This document shows positions 27,985 through 36,694 of a stretch of 64,000 nt of DNA, piece by piece. The translations under genes were made by a program, and so were the position numbers. Location: contig LS483371.1 of assembly GCA_900475325.1 (NCBI GenBank), positions 62,001 to 126,000 of the forward strand, written 5' to 3'. This stretch comes from Paucimonas lemoignei. GTDB lineage: Bacteria > Pseudomonadota > Gammaproteobacteria > Pseudomonadales > Pseudomonadaceae. Under the pieces are notes generated by a model. It did no database searches. It saw only the letters and a list, made by a program, of their open reading frames with translations, and was not told the DNA's origin. Positions within the stretch are counted from its first letter, which is position 1. The number at the start of each line of letters is the position of its first letter.

Positions 27985-30747
27985 ATGAGCCAAGCTCCCC
28001 TCGTCCTGGTGGACGGTTCTTCTTACCTGTACCGCGCCTTTCACGCGCTGCCGCCACTCGCCACGTCCAAGGGTTTGCCCACCGGTGCCGTGAAGGGTGT
28101 GCTGAATATGCTCAAAAGCCTGCGTCGGCAATACCCGGACAGCCCGTTCGCGGTGGTTTTCGACGCCAAGGGCGGGACTTTCCGCGACGACATGTACGCC
28201 GAATACAAAGCTAACCGGCCGAGCATGCCGGACGATCTGCGGGTGCAGATCGACTTGCTGCACGCCTGCGTCAAAGGGCTGGGCTACCCGCTGTTGTGCG
28301 TCGATGGCGTTGAAGCCGATGACGTGATCGGCACCCTGGCCCGCAGCAGCGCAGCGGCGGACCGGCCGGTGATCATCTCCACCGGCGACAAGGACATGGC
28401 GCAGCTGGTCGATGGGCACATCACGCTGGTCAACACCATGACCGGCAGCGTGCAGGACGTGGCGGGCGTGAAAGAGAAGTTTGGCGTCGGCCCCGAGCAC
28501 ATCATCGATTACCTGGCGCTGATGGGCGACAAGGTCGACAACATTCCCGGCGTACCGGGCGTTGGCGAAAAAACCGCTGTGGGCCTGCTGGTCGGTGTCG
28601 GCGGCGGGATAAAAGAACTCTACGAAAACCTTGAAATGGTCGCGACATTGCCAATTCGTGGTGCGAAAACCCTGGCCGCGAAGCTTGAAGAGCATCGCGC
28701 CATGGCGTTTCTGTCCTACGAGCTGGCGACCATCAAGATCGACGTGCCGTTGGATATCGAGCTGGACCAGCTGCACTGCGGCGAGCCGGATCGCGAAGCG
28801 TTGCTTGAGCTGTATGCCGAGCTGGAATTCAAGAGCTGGATCGAAGACCTGCACCGTGACGCCAAGCGTGTCGGGCTGGAAATCGCTATCGAAGAAGCGC
28901 CGGTCCCGAGCGAAACCCGCTACGAAACCATTCTTGAGCAGGCCCAGCTGGACGTCTGGCTGAAAAAGCTCAATGACGCCAAGCTGGTGGCTTTCGTGAC
29001 CCAGAGCAACGGCCTGGATGCTCAGAAGGCGCAACTGGTGGGCATGTCGTTTGCCGTGCAGACCCACGAAGCGGCCTACATCCCGCTGACCCACTCGTAC
29101 ATGGGCGTGCCGCAACAGCTGGATCGTGACCACGTCCTCAAGCAGCTCAAACCGTTGCTGGAAGACCCGAGCAAGATCAAGGTCGGCCAGCACGCCAAGT
29201 TCGACATCAACATCCTGGCCAATTGCGCCATCGACGGTGATCAAGCCCAGGGCATCGACGTGCAGGGTCTGCTGTACGACACCATGCTCGAATCCTATGT
29301 GCTGGATTCCACCGCGACACGCCACGACCGCGAAAGCCTGGCGCTTAAATATCTCGGGCATACGGCCACCAATATTCAGGAGATTGCGGGCAAAGGCGTC
29401 AAACAGCTGACTTTCGATCAGATCTCCCTTGAACTGGCGGCGCAATACGCGGCCCAGGAAGCTGACCTGACCTTGCGCCTGCACGAAGCGCTGATAGCCA
29501 AACTCGATGCCATTCCAAGCCTGGCACCGGTGCTTAACGACATCGAAATGCCGCTTGTGCCGGTGCTGGCCCGCATTGAGCGTCAGGGCGCTTTGGTGGA
29601 TGCCAAATTGCTGGGCATCCAGAGCGTCGAGCTGGGCGACAAGATGGTTGCGCTTGAGCGCGAGGCGTTCGAAATCGCCGGGGAAGAGTTCAATCTGGGC
29701 TCGCCCAAGCAACTGGGCGTGATTCTGTACGAAAAACTCGGCATGCCGGTGCTGAACAAGACCGCCAAGGGTCAGGCTTCGACGGCTGAAGCGGTGCTGG
29801 CCGAGTTGGCCGAGCAAGGTTTCCCGCTGCCTAAAGTGCTGATGCAATACCGCTCCATGAGCAAGCTCAAGAGCACGTACACCGATCGTTTGCCGGAGCA
29901 GATCAATCCGCGCACCGGCCGGATTCACACGTCCTACCATCAAGCCGTGGCCGTCACCGGGCGTTTGTCGTCCAGTGATCCCAACTTGCAGAACATCCCG
30001 ATCCGCACCGCTGAAGGCCGACGTATTCGCCAGGCTTTCGTGGCGCCCAAGGGTTACAAGCTGCTGGCCGCGGACTACTCGCAGATCGAACTGCGCATCA
30101 TGGCTCATCTGGCCAAGGATGAAGGGCTGCTGCACGCGTTCCGTAATGATCTGGACGTGCACCGGGCCACGGCGGCGGAAGTCTTCGGCGTCGAGCTGGC
30201 AGACGTCACCACTGACATGCGCCGCAGCGCCAAGGCGATCAACTTCGGTCTGATCTATGGTATGAGCGCCTTTGGCCTGGCCAAACAGATCGGCGTCGAC
30301 CGCAAGCAATCTCAGGCTTACGTGGATCGCTACTTCGCGCGCTATCCGGGTGTGCTCGACTACATGGAGCGCACCCGTACCCAGGCCGCCGAGCAAGGTT
30401 TCGTTGAAACCATCTTTGGTCGGCGCCTGTATTTGCCGGATATCAACGCCAAGAACCAAGCCTTGCGCAAAGGCGCCGAGCGCATGGCGATCAACGCGCC
30501 GATGCAAGGCACCGCTGCCGACATCATCAAAAAGGCGATGATCGAGGTGAATAACTGGCTGGAGACCTCAGGCCTGGACGCTCGCGTCATCCTGCAAGTG
30601 CACGATGAACTGGTGCTGGAGGTTCGCGAAGATCTGGTAGAGCAGATCAGCCAGGAGATTCGCCCGCACATGAGCGGCGCGGCTCAGCTGGATGTACCGT
30701 TGCTGGTTGAAGTGGGCGTAGGCAACAATTGGGATGAGGCGCACTGA
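27985..30747 (+). CDS. polA: DNA polymerase I with degenerate proofreading site
   Basis: A 920-residue repair and Okazaki-fragment polymerase. The 5' nuclease domain (about 1-300) has its acidic motifs (FDAKGGTFRDD, EADDVIG, TGDKDMAQL, GDKVDNIPG). The polymerase domain has motif A DYSQIELR, the O-helix KAINFGLIYG and motif C VHDELVLE. In the 3'-5' exonuclease domain the usual DxE motif (FDTET) reads FVTQS, with Val338 and Gln340, and the usual YxxxD reads YAAQE (Glu492); Asp407 is kept. So proofreading is probably weak or lost. The ATG at 27985 is chosen over a TTG four codons upstream. Confidence 0.96.
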   Translation: MSQAPLVLVDGSSYLYRAFHALPPLATSKGLPTGAVKGVLNMLKSLRRQYPDSPFAVVFDAKGGTFRDDMYAEYKANRPSMPDDLRVQIDLLHACVKGLGYPLLCVDGVEADDVIGTLARSSAAADRPVIISTGDKDMAQLVDGHITLVNTMTGSVQDVAGVKEKFGVGPEHIIDYLALMGDKVDNIPGVPGVGEKTAVGLLVGVGGGIKELYENLEMVATLPIRGAKTLAAKLEEHRAMAFLSYELATIKIDVPLDIELDQLHCGEPDREALLELYAELEFKSWIEDLHRDAKRVGLEIAIEEAPVPSETRYETILEQAQLDVWLKKLNDAKLVAFVTQSNGLDAQKAQLVGMSFAVQTHEAAYIPLTHSYMGVPQQLDRDHVLKQLKPLLEDPSKIKVGQHAKFDINILANCAIDGDQAQGIDVQGLLYDTMLESYVLDSTATRHDRESLALKYLGHTATNIQEIAGKGVKQLTFDQISLELAAQYAAQEADLTLRLHEALIAKLDAIPSLAPVLNDIEMPLVPVLARIERQGALVDAKLLGIQSVELGDKMVALEREAFEIAGEEFNLGSPKQLGVILYEKLGMPVLNKTAKGQASTAEAVLAELAEQGFPLPKVLMQYRSMSKLKSTYTDRLPEQINPRTGRIHTSYHQAVAVTGRLSSSDPNLQNIPIRTAEGRRIRQAFVAPKGYKLLAADYSQIELRIMAHLAKDEGLLHAFRNDLDVHRATAAEVFGVELADVTTDMRRSAKAINFGLIYGMSAFGLAKQIGVDRKQSQAYVDRYFARYPGVLDYMERTRTQAAEQGFVETIFGRRLYLPDINAKNQALRKGAERMAINAPMQGTAADIIKKAMIEVNNWLETSGLDARVILQVHDELVLEVREDLVEQISQEIRPHMSGAAQLDVPLLVEVGVGNNWDEAH

Positions 30748-30822
30748 TTGATGGGCTGATCCATGTGAGAAGTTTCTATGTTTGTCTGCAAGGCTACTGG
30801 AAACACACAAAGCCTTGATTGA

Positions 30823-30932
30823 CCTCGGACCTGTGGGAGCGAATTTATTCGCGAAGGCAATACTGAGACCGATAAAGATGTGTCGGATGTACTGGCCCCT
30901 TCGCGAATAAATTCGCTCCCACAGGTCCGAGG
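30823..30932. repeat. REPIN with 33-base perfect arms, GAATTTATTC core
   Basis: The inverted arms 30823-30855 and 30900-30932 are exact complements over 33 bases and extend beyond the usual element into CCTCGGA flanks. The core has GAATTTATTC in one arm and the matching GAATAAATTC in the other. It separates polA from ersA. Confidence 0.92.
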
Positions 30933-30963
30933 CACACCTGACCAGAGAATTTCCTGCGGTCAG

Positions 30964-30991
30964 GAACTTGTCCCGTGAAATGCGAGTCAGA
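30964..30991 (+). promoter_or_regulatory. ersA: AlgU (sigma-22) promoter of ersA
   Basis: GAACTT at 30964-30969 and TCAGA at 30987-30991 are separated by 17 bases, fitting the AlgU/RpoE-type consensus GAACTT-N16/17-TCTGA with one change. The expected start point is near 30997-30999. ErsA of P. aeruginosa is known to be envelope-stress induced through AlgU. Confidence 0.75.
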
Positions 30992-30997
30992 GAACAC

Positions 30998-31125
30998 GAT
31001 TGGCTGCGAAGCCAGTCATGCTCCTAGTTGTGTTAAGTGTTGGCAGATATCCGGTTTCCCTTCCAGGAAACCAGAAACTTGAACCCCGAACTTCCCCTCC
31101 CCACATGAAGTCCGGGGTTTTTTTT
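30998..31125 (+). ncRNA. ersA: small regulatory RNA ErsA
   Basis: The gap between polA and engB is where Pseudomonas encodes ErsA, a Spot 42-positioned Hfq-dependent sRNA. Here it holds an AlgU promoter, a 5' stem TGGCT/AGCCA (about 31001-31014), an unstructured CTCCTAGTTGTGTTAAG segment and a strong intrinsic terminator, giving about 128 nt, close to the known length. In P. aeruginosa ErsA acts on targets such as algC and the outer-membrane porin OprD mRNAs; targets here are inferred to overlap. The exact 5' end is estimated from the promoter. Confidence 0.82.
31083..31125 (+). terminator. intrinsic terminator of ersA
   Basis: Eleven-base stem ACCCCGAACTT / AAGTCCGGGGT with one A-C mismatch, followed by a run of eight T residues. 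Confidence 0.9.
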
Positions 31126-31134
31126 GCCTGGGAT

Positions 31135-31770
31135 TTACTCCGCAGGTGCCTTGTCTTCCAGTTCCATCCAGCCGGCCAGTACGGTGTAGGCCTCTTCCAG
31201 GCCCATGCGCTTGGGTGCCGAGAACAACTGGATGCTCACCGCATCGCCCCAACCCTTGCGGATTTCTGCCTGAACCTTGAGCAGCGTGTTTTTGGCTGCG
31301 CCGTAAGTCAGCTTGTCCGCCTTGGTCAGCAGGATGTGCATCGGCATGTGGCTGGCGATGGACCAGTCCAGCATCAGGATGTCGAAGTCGGTCATCGGGT
31401 GACGGATGTCCATCATCAGAATCAGACCTTTCAAGCTTTCCCGGCTGCCCAGATACGCCTCAAGGTGACGCTGCCAGTGCAATTTGAGCGGGATCGGCAC
31501 TTTCGCGTAGCCGTAGCCGGGCAGGTCGACCAGGCGCCGCTCATCGTCCAGCTGGAAGAAGTTCAACAGCTGGGTGCGGCCAGGCGTCTTCGAAGTACGG
31601 GCCAGGCTCGCATGGGTCAGGGTGTTCAGCGCGCTCGATTTGCCAGCGTTGGAACGGCCCGCGAAGGCCACTTCAAAGCCTTCGTCGTCCGGGCATTGGT
31701 CGACTTTGGCGGCGCTGAGCATGAAGGTAGCCTGTTGGCACAGACCGAGGATGGGATTCTTGAGTTGCAT
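31135..31770 (-). CDS. engB: ribosome biogenesis GTPase EngB (YsxC/YihA)
   Basis: A 211-residue cytoplasmic GTPase needed for assembly of the large ribosomal subunit and for normal division. G1 [10 protein letters not shown] (about residues 37-46), the G3 region [11 protein letters not shown]4 LTKADKL and G5 FSAPK are all visible. It converges on ersA, whose terminator ends nine bases from its stop codon. Confidence 0.95.
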   Translation of the reverse strand: MQLKNPILGLCQQATFMLSAAKVDQCPDDEGFEVAFAGRSNAGKSSALNTLTHASLARTSKTPGRTQLLNFFQLDDERRLVDLPGYGYAKVPIPLKLHWQRHLEAYLGSRESLKGLILMMDIRHPMTDFDILMLDWSIASHMPMHILLTKADKLTYGAAKNTLLKVQAEIRKGWGDAVSIQLFSAPKRMGLEEAYTVLAGWMELEDKAPAE

Positions 31771-31843
31771 GTGATTTCCGGTGAGAGCGGTGCCTGCAAG
31801 GGGTGCGGCAAGAGGTGTCGTTTCCGTTTCAGTGTTGCCAGTA

Positions 31844-31849
31844 TATAAT
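31844..31849 (+). promoter_or_regulatory. candidate -10 element in the engB-cytochrome c4 gap
   Basis: The 350-base gap between divergent engB and cytochrome c4 contains a perfect TATAAT, but no convincing -35 at 16-18 bases. A leader of about 270 bases would result. A 38-codon frame (31962-32078) in this leader is not supported by composition. Nothing else was recognised. Confidence 0.3.
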
Positions 31850-32120
31850 TACCGCAGATTTTGTGTGTGCTTTGTCCCGATACGGCAAAGCCACATCAGC
31901 AAGCGAGAACTATAAGCGCATTAGAACGCAGTCCGCTTTTAACCTGAAAGGGTTGCTGAGTATGAAGGCTTTGGAGATGCCTGTGTTCAGGAGTTCAAAG
32001 CAATGCCGTCGCGTGGATTGTGCAGGGACCGCAGTAGCGGGAATTCGTGGACCATCGTCCGTCTGGACGAGCGAATGACCCTCTACATAACTATTCACAT
32101 TTAGCCGATTGGATTACCCA

Positions 32121-32738
32121 ATGAACAAACTTTTCGTGAGCCTGCTGTTGAGCCTGGCCATCTGCGGTACGGCACAGGCTGCCGACCCAGTGGTGGGCGA
32201 CGCCGCCGCCGGGCAGGCAAAAACCGCTGTGTGTGGTGCCTGCCACGGTCCTGACGGCAATAGCCTGGCTCCGAACTTTCCCAAACTGGCCGGTCAGGGT
32301 CAGCGCTATCTGCTCAAGCAATTGCATGAAATCAAGGACGGCAAACGCGTCGTCCTGGAAATGACTGGCCTGCTGAACAACCTCAACGATCAGGACCTGG
32401 CTGACATCGCGGCGTACTACGGCGCTCAGAAAGCCAGCATAGGCGCAGCCGATGAAAAGCTCGTGGCGCGCGGTGAAGCATTATTTCGCGGTGGCAAGCT
32501 GGACCAAGGCATGCCCGCCTGCACCGGTTGCCATTCGCCAGATGGGGTGGGCAACGCGCCGGCAGGCTTCCCTCATTTGGGTGGGCAGCATGCTGATTAC
32601 ATCAAGAAACAATTGACTGCCTTCCGCGAAGGCGAGCGCACCAACGACGGCGACACCATGGTCATGCGTTCTATTGCGGCCAAACTGAGCAACAAGGATA
32701 TCGAGGCGCTGGCTCAGTATATTCAGGGCTTGCACTAA
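32121..32738 (+). CDS. diheme cytochrome c4
   Basis: A 205-residue periplasmic electron carrier. It has a signal peptide (cleavage near AQAADP) followed by two homologous cytochrome c domains, each with a CxxCH heme site: CGACH (about residue 38) and CTGCH (about residue 137). Methionine ligands are likely in EMTGLLNNL and TMVMRSIA. Cytochrome c4 passes electrons to heme-copper oxidases, so it can feed the cbb3 or aa3 enzymes. The ATG at 32121 starts the signal peptide; four codons upstream are open. It is the PA5490-like copy next to dsbA. Confidence 0.92.
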   Translation: MNKLFVSLLLSLAICGTAQAADPVVGDAAAGQAKTAVCGACHGPDGNSLAPNFPKLAGQGQRYLLKQLHEIKDGKRVVLEMTGLLNNLNDQDLADIAAYYGAQKASIGAADEKLVARGEALFRGGKLDQGMPACTGCHSPDGVGNAPAGFPHLGGQHADYIKKQLTAFREGERTNDGDTMVMRSIAAKLSNKDIEALAQYIQGLH

Positions 32739-32740
32739 CC

Positions 32741-32879
32741 CCTGTGGGAGCGATGCTGCCCCCGTGGGACCGGCTTTAGCCGGGAAGGCGGTAGTCCTGC
32801 CGAAGAATATGTTTGGGCTGATCTGGCCTCTTCCCGGCTAAAGCCGGTCCCACGGAGAAATGCGTCCTCGCTCCCACAG
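32741..32879. repeat. nested REPINs between cytochrome c4 and dsbA
   Basis: An inner REPIN with GTGGGACCGGCTTTAGCCGG arms (32763-32855) sits inside the half-arms of an outer one (CCTGTGGGAGCGA at 32741-32753 and CGCTCCCACAG at 32869-32879). The arrangement suggests insertion of one element into another. Confidence 0.85.
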
Positions 32880-32890
32880 ATTCCACCTCA

Positions 32891-32919
32891 AAAAAGGGTA
32901 GCCTCGGCTACCCTTTTTT
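32891..32919 (+). terminator. intrinsic terminator upstream of dsbA
   Basis: Twelve-base stem AAAAGGGTAGCC / GGCTACCCTTTT with a two-base loop and a T run. It ends transcription of the cytochrome c4 gene. Confidence 0.88.
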
Positions 32920-32942
32920 GGTCTTGCCAGCGTTACACTAGC

Positions 32943-32969
32943 GAACTCGCCCCTTTGCGATGGGTCAAA
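32943..32969 (+). promoter_or_regulatory. dsbA: AlgU-type promoter of dsbA
   Basis: GAACTC at 32943-32948 and TCAAA at 32965-32969, spaced by 16 bases, match the extracytoplasmic stress sigma (AlgU/RpoE) pattern. The start point would be near 32975, 39 bases before dsbA. DsbA induction by AlgU is known in mucoid P. aeruginosa. Confidence 0.65.
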
Positions 32970-33013
32970 ACCCGGTCGTTAAAGACGCCTCATATCTGCC
33001 TCAGGAGTAAAGC

Positions 33014-33652
33014 ATGCGTAATCTGATCCTCAGCGCCACACTGGTTGCCGCCAGTCTGTTCGGTATCACGGCACACGCTGCCGCGCCTATCGAAGCCGGT
33101 AAACAGTATGTAGAGCTGAGCAGCGCCGTCCCTGTTGCCGAGCCTGGCAAAATCGAAGTCGTTGAATTGTTCTGGTACGGCTGCCCGCATTGCTACGCTT
33201 TCGAGCCAACCATCAACCCATGGGTTGAGAAACTGCCTGCCGACGTTCACTTCGTCCGCATCCCTGCCATGTTCGGCGGCCCATGGGACGCACACGGCCA
33301 GCTGTTCATCACTCTGGACACCATGGGTGTAGAGCACAAGGTTCACGCAGCAGTCTTCGAAGCTATCCAGAAAGGCGGCAAGCGTCTGACGGACAAGAAC
33401 GACATGGCTGACTTCGTCGCCACCCAGGGCATCAACAAAGATGACTTCCTGAAGACCTTCGACTCCTTCGCAGTGAAGGGCAAGATCGCCCAGTACAAAG
33501 AACTGGCCAAGAAGTACGAAGTGACGGGCGTTCCGACCATGATCGTCAACGGCAAATATCGCTTTGACCTCGGCACTTCCGGTGGCCCGGAGCAGACCCT
33601 GCAGGTTGCTGATCAGCTGATCGCAAAAGAGCGAGCGGCTGCAGCCAAGTAA
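33014..33652 (+). CDS. dsbA: thiol:disulfide oxidoreductase DsbA
   Basis: A 212-residue periplasmic enzyme that introduces disulfide bonds into exported proteins. It has a signal peptide (cleavage after AHA near residue 22), a thioredoxin domain with active-site CPHC in WYGCPHCYAF (about residues 56-59), an inserted helical domain, and the cis-proline in TGVPTMIVNG. The start has CAGGAG upstream. DsbH, encoded about 26 kb downstream, is a possible reoxidising partner. Its gene is followed closely by a nuclease-fold protein and a diguanylate cyclase. Confidence 0.96.
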   Translation: MRNLILSATLVAASLFGITAHAAAPIEAGKQYVELSSAVPVAEPGKIEVVELFWYGCPHCYAFEPTINPWVEKLPADVHFVRIPAMFGGPWDAHGQLFITLDTMGVEHKVHAAVFEAIQKGGKRLTDKNDMADFVATQGINKDDFLKTFDSFAVKGKIAQYKELAKKYEVTGVPTMIVNGKYRFDLGTSGGPEQTLQVADQLIAKERAAAAK

Positions 33653-33665
33653 GCAGGCGCCTGCC

Positions 33666-34538
33666 ATGCGGCGCTGGAGAGAAGCACGAGTCGTTGGCCT
33701 GCATGATCCGCAGGTCAACGAACATCATGTTCAGGCAAGCGGGTTGCCGGCTGACGGTCGGCTACGTTTGCTCAGTTTCAATATTCAGGTCGGCATCAGC
33801 ACTGAGCGTTACGGCCACTACGTAACGCGGGGCTGGCAGCATTTGCTGCCCCACGGTGGCCGAGCTGGCAACCTGCAGAAGATCGGTGATCTGCTGGGCG
33901 ACTTCGATCTGGTTGCCTTGCAGGAAGCCGATGGCGGCAGCATGCGGTCCGGCTACGTCAATCAGGTCGAGCACTTGGCGCAGCTCGGGGCCTTCCCCTA
34001 CTGGTATCAGCAGCTCAATCGCAACCTTGGGCGTTTTGGTCAACACAGCAATGGCGTGCTGAGCCGTCTGCGGCCTGCTGCGATCGAAGATCACCCGTTG
34101 CCGGGCCCAGCCGGGCGCGGCGCGATCCTCGTGCGTTTCGGCGAAGGCGAAGACGCGCTGGTGGTGGTCATGATGCACCTGGCCCTCGGCGCCCGTGCCC
34201 GCACGCGGCAGTTGGCCTACATTCGTGAGTTGATTGGCGGCTACCGGCATCAGGTGTTGATGGGCGACATGAATACCCACGCTCGTGATCTGCTGGAACA
34301 CTCGCCCTTGCGCGACCTGGGCTTGCTGGCGCCGCAGATCGAAGCCACCTTCCCGAGCTGGCGGCCGCAACGTTGCCTTGATCATATTTTGCTCAGCCCT
34401 ACCCTGACGCTTGAGCGGGTGCAGGTGCTGGCGCAACCCATTTCCGATCACCTGCCCGTTGCGGTAGAGATCCGTCTGCCGGCCTCATTGTGTGAGGACT
34501 CCCTGCCCGTACCCAGTAATCGTGGATCGCTCGCATGA
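33666..34538 (+). CDS. endonuclease/exonuclease/phosphatase-fold protein
   Basis: A 290-residue protein of the EEP superfamily (DNase I / inositol phosphatase fold). Characteristic motifs are present: LSFNIQVG near the N terminus (about residue 36), LQEAD with the metal-binding glutamate, GDMNTHARD, and the C-terminal SDHLPVAVEI catalytic histidine. No signal peptide is visible, so it should be cytoplasmic. The substrate (nucleic acid, lipid or sugar phosphate) is unknown. Its stop overlaps the start of the diguanylate cyclase gene (ATGA), suggesting joint expression with it. Confidence 0.88.
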   Translation: MRRWREARVVGLHDPQVNEHHVQASGLPADGRLRLLSFNIQVGISTERYGHYVTRGWQHLLPHGGRAGNLQKIGDLLGDFDLVALQEADGGSMRSGYVNQVEHLAQLGAFPYWYQQLNRNLGRFGQHSNGVLSRLRPAAIEDHPLPGPAGRGAILVRFGEGEDALVVVMMHLALGARARTRQLAYIRELIGGYRHQVLMGDMNTHARDLLEHSPLRDLGLLAPQIEATFPSWRPQRCLDHILLSPTLTLERVQVLAQPISDHLPVAVEIRLPASLCEDSLPVPSNRGSLA

Positions 34539-36628
34539 GTGATGAAGCCGAACGCTGGAAGGAAAAGTACCTCAAGGGCATCGAGCAGCAAGACAAGCTC
34601 GAAAAGCGCTGGAATGCCCGGCTCGACTTGCTGCGCCGTGGTCTGGTGCGCAGCAGCCTGGCGGCTGAGGGCTCGGACCGGGCGGTCGACCAATGCATGA
34701 AGGAAATGCGTGAAATCGTCCGTAAGGACGACATGGACGCCGGTCTTGCCGCGCTGATCCCCAAGCTGGAAAAGGCCGTGCTGGATTCTGAGCAGCGCCG
34801 GGAAGTGCGTGCCGGGCAGATCAGCAGCGCGCTGGTGTCGCTTGTGACGCAATTGCAATCGTTGGACTTGCCCAAGGAAGTGCGCAAACCGCTCAAGCGT
34901 TTTGCCAAGGACCTTGAAGAGCGAGCCTCCCAGGCGCGTGAATTGCCGCTCATCCTGGGCGAGCTCAGCGGCCTGCAAGGTCAGGCCCTCACCCAGATAG
35001 AAAAGCCTGAAGAACACGCTCGGCCGGGGCTGCTGGCACGCTTGTTCGGGAGCCATGAGGCCGCAGGCGCGGAGCCAGGGCCGACGGGCGCGGAACCTGC
35101 AAACCCTGCTGATTCATCATCGACAGCGCCTGCACCGACACCCGCCTCGCGGGAACAGGATGCTGATGACTGGGAAGAAGCCGCCCCACTGGCCGCCGAT
35201 GCCGTGGCGCCCGATCAGCCTCCTGCAACCACCATCGGGCGCTATGAGCCTCTTCCATTGGTAGAGCCAGACGCACCGGTTCAGCAGGCCCCGATTGCGC
35301 AGGCTGCGGTGCCCCCCGTCGAAACGGTTCAAGCCGTTGCGGTTGAGCCAGCGAGCACGATTACTGCTGTCGAGTCCGAGCCTGAGCCGATCGTCGAGCC
35401 GCTCGCTGCGTTAACTCCCGAAACTCAATCAGAGCCTGTTGGCATCGCTGATTGGCTTGCACCCACCCCTGCCGTGCCGTTCGATCATTTGCCTGACGTG
35501 GTCAGCGACGTCATTGACGAGCAAGTCGAGGAGCAGAGCGAAGAAGCCACACCGTTTTCGCTGCCCAGTTCCCCCGAGCCCAGCTACAGCTCGGTCGCGG
35601 CGCATATCGAAGAGACGCTGCTGGGTTTGCTCAATGACCTGACGCTGCCTGAACACCATCGCCCCCAAGCCGAGGCGATGCGTCAACGTCTGGAACATGG
35701 GCTCAATTGGTACGAGTTGCTGCCCATCCTCGAAGACCTGGCCGTGCTGATGTTGGCCATCAGCGATGGCGGACAGCAGGATTTCGAGAGTTACCTCAAA
35801 CAGCTCAATGAGCGACTGGAATCCTTCCAGAGCAATTTGCAGGCGGCCAGTGACGACTACGTTGGTCAGCAGTCGCAATCGCGAGAGCTGAACAATCAGT
35901 TGCGCGAACAGGTCGATGGCCTGCAAAGCAGTGTTCAGGAGGCAGCCGACCTGACCAGCCTCAAGAAGGTATTGGAAAACCGCCTCGAAGGCCTGCTGAG
36001 CACGATGGACCAGCACCAGAGTGCCCGTGATGAGCGCGAGCAAGATGTGGCTGCACGTTTGCAGAGCCTGGCGAGCCGGGTCGCGACCATGGAGCAAGAA
36101 GCGCTGGGCTTCAGGGCAAACCTTGAAGAGCAGCGGCAGAAAGCCCTGATCGACCCGCTGACCGGCCTGCCGAACCGGGCCGCCTGGGAAGAACGCCTGG
36201 GGCGCGAGATAGCGCTCTGGCAGCGGGACAAAAACAGCCTGCTGGTGGGTATTCTCGACCTCGACCACTTCAAACGTATCAACGATGGTTACGGGCATCT
36301 GGCCGGTGACCGTGTGCTCAAGATCGTGGCCAAGGTATTGAAAAAACACCTGCGCGCTACCGACTTCATTGCCCGCTTTGGTGGCGAAGAGTTCGTCATA
36401 TTGATGCCCGCCACTCAAGTCACTGCCGGGCTGACTTTGCTGGACCAACTGCGCACCGCCGTGGAGCAGTGCCCGTTCCATTTCAAGAGCGAACCGGTGG
36501 TCATTACTGTCTCTGTCGGTGTAACCGCCCTGCGCGCCGGTGAGCGTAGCGATACTGCGCTCAAGCGGGCAGATCAGGCCCTGTACCGTGCCAAGGAAGG
36601 CGGTCGCAACCGAGTGGAGCAAGGCTGA
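34535..36628 (+). CDS. GGDEF diguanylate cyclase (DgcH-like)
   Basis: A 697-residue cytoplasmic protein making cyclic di-GMP. An N-terminal conserved helical domain (about 1-165) is followed by a proline/glutamate/alanine-rich acidic linker (about 180-350), a second helical region with coiled coil (about 360-530), and a C-terminal GGDEF domain. The active site reads GGEEF (residues 616-620) and the inhibitory-site RxxD (RATD) lies five residues before it, so the enzyme should be active and product-inhibited. No membrane segment. It matches PA5487 (DgcH) in position and layout. Confidence 0.9.
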   Translation: MSDEAERWKEKYLKGIEQQDKLEKRWNARLDLLRRGLVRSSLAAEGSDRAVDQCMKEMREIVRKDDMDAGLAALIPKLEKAVLDSEQRREVRAGQISSALVSLVTQLQSLDLPKEVRKPLKRFAKDLEERASQARELPLILGELSGLQGQALTQIEKPEEHARPGLLARLFGSHEAAGAEPGPTGAEPANPADSSSTAPAPTPASREQDADDWEEAAPLAADAVAPDQPPATTIGRYEPLPLVEPDAPVQQAPIAQAAVPPVETVQAVAVEPASTITAVESEPEPIVEPLAALTPETQSEPVGIADWLAPTPAVPFDHLPDVVSDVIDEQVEEQSEEATPFSLPSSPEPSYSSVAAHIEETLLGLLNDLTLPEHHRPQAEAMRQRLEHGLNWYELLPILEDLAVLMLAISDGGQQDFESYLKQLNERLESFQSNLQAASDDYVGQQSQSRELNNQLREQVDGLQSSVQEAADLTSLKKVLENRLEGLLSTMDQHQSARDEREQDVAARLQSLASRVATMEQEALGFRANLEEQRQKALIDPLTGLPNRAAWEERLGREIALWQRDKNSLLVGILDLDHFKRINDGYGHLAGDRVLKIVAKVLKKHLRATDFIARFGGEEFVILMPATQVTAGLTLLDQLRTAVEQCPFHFKSEPVVITVSVGVTALRAGERSDTALKRADQALYRAKEGGRNRVEQG

Positions 36629-36694
36629 CCTGCGCAGGGTTGGCCGACTTCACGTTATGCTCTTTTCTTTTATTGCCAAGTTTTCCGGATGCCC

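Noticed and set aside
27949..30507. An 852-codon frame antisense to polA
   Set aside because: It is a shadow of the high-GC polA codons; no recognisable domain and no SD sequence.
31962..32078. A 38-codon frame upstream of cytochrome c4 as a small protein or leader peptide
   Set aside because: The SD-like AAAGGG is distant, the composition is not protein-like and no family resemblance was seen.
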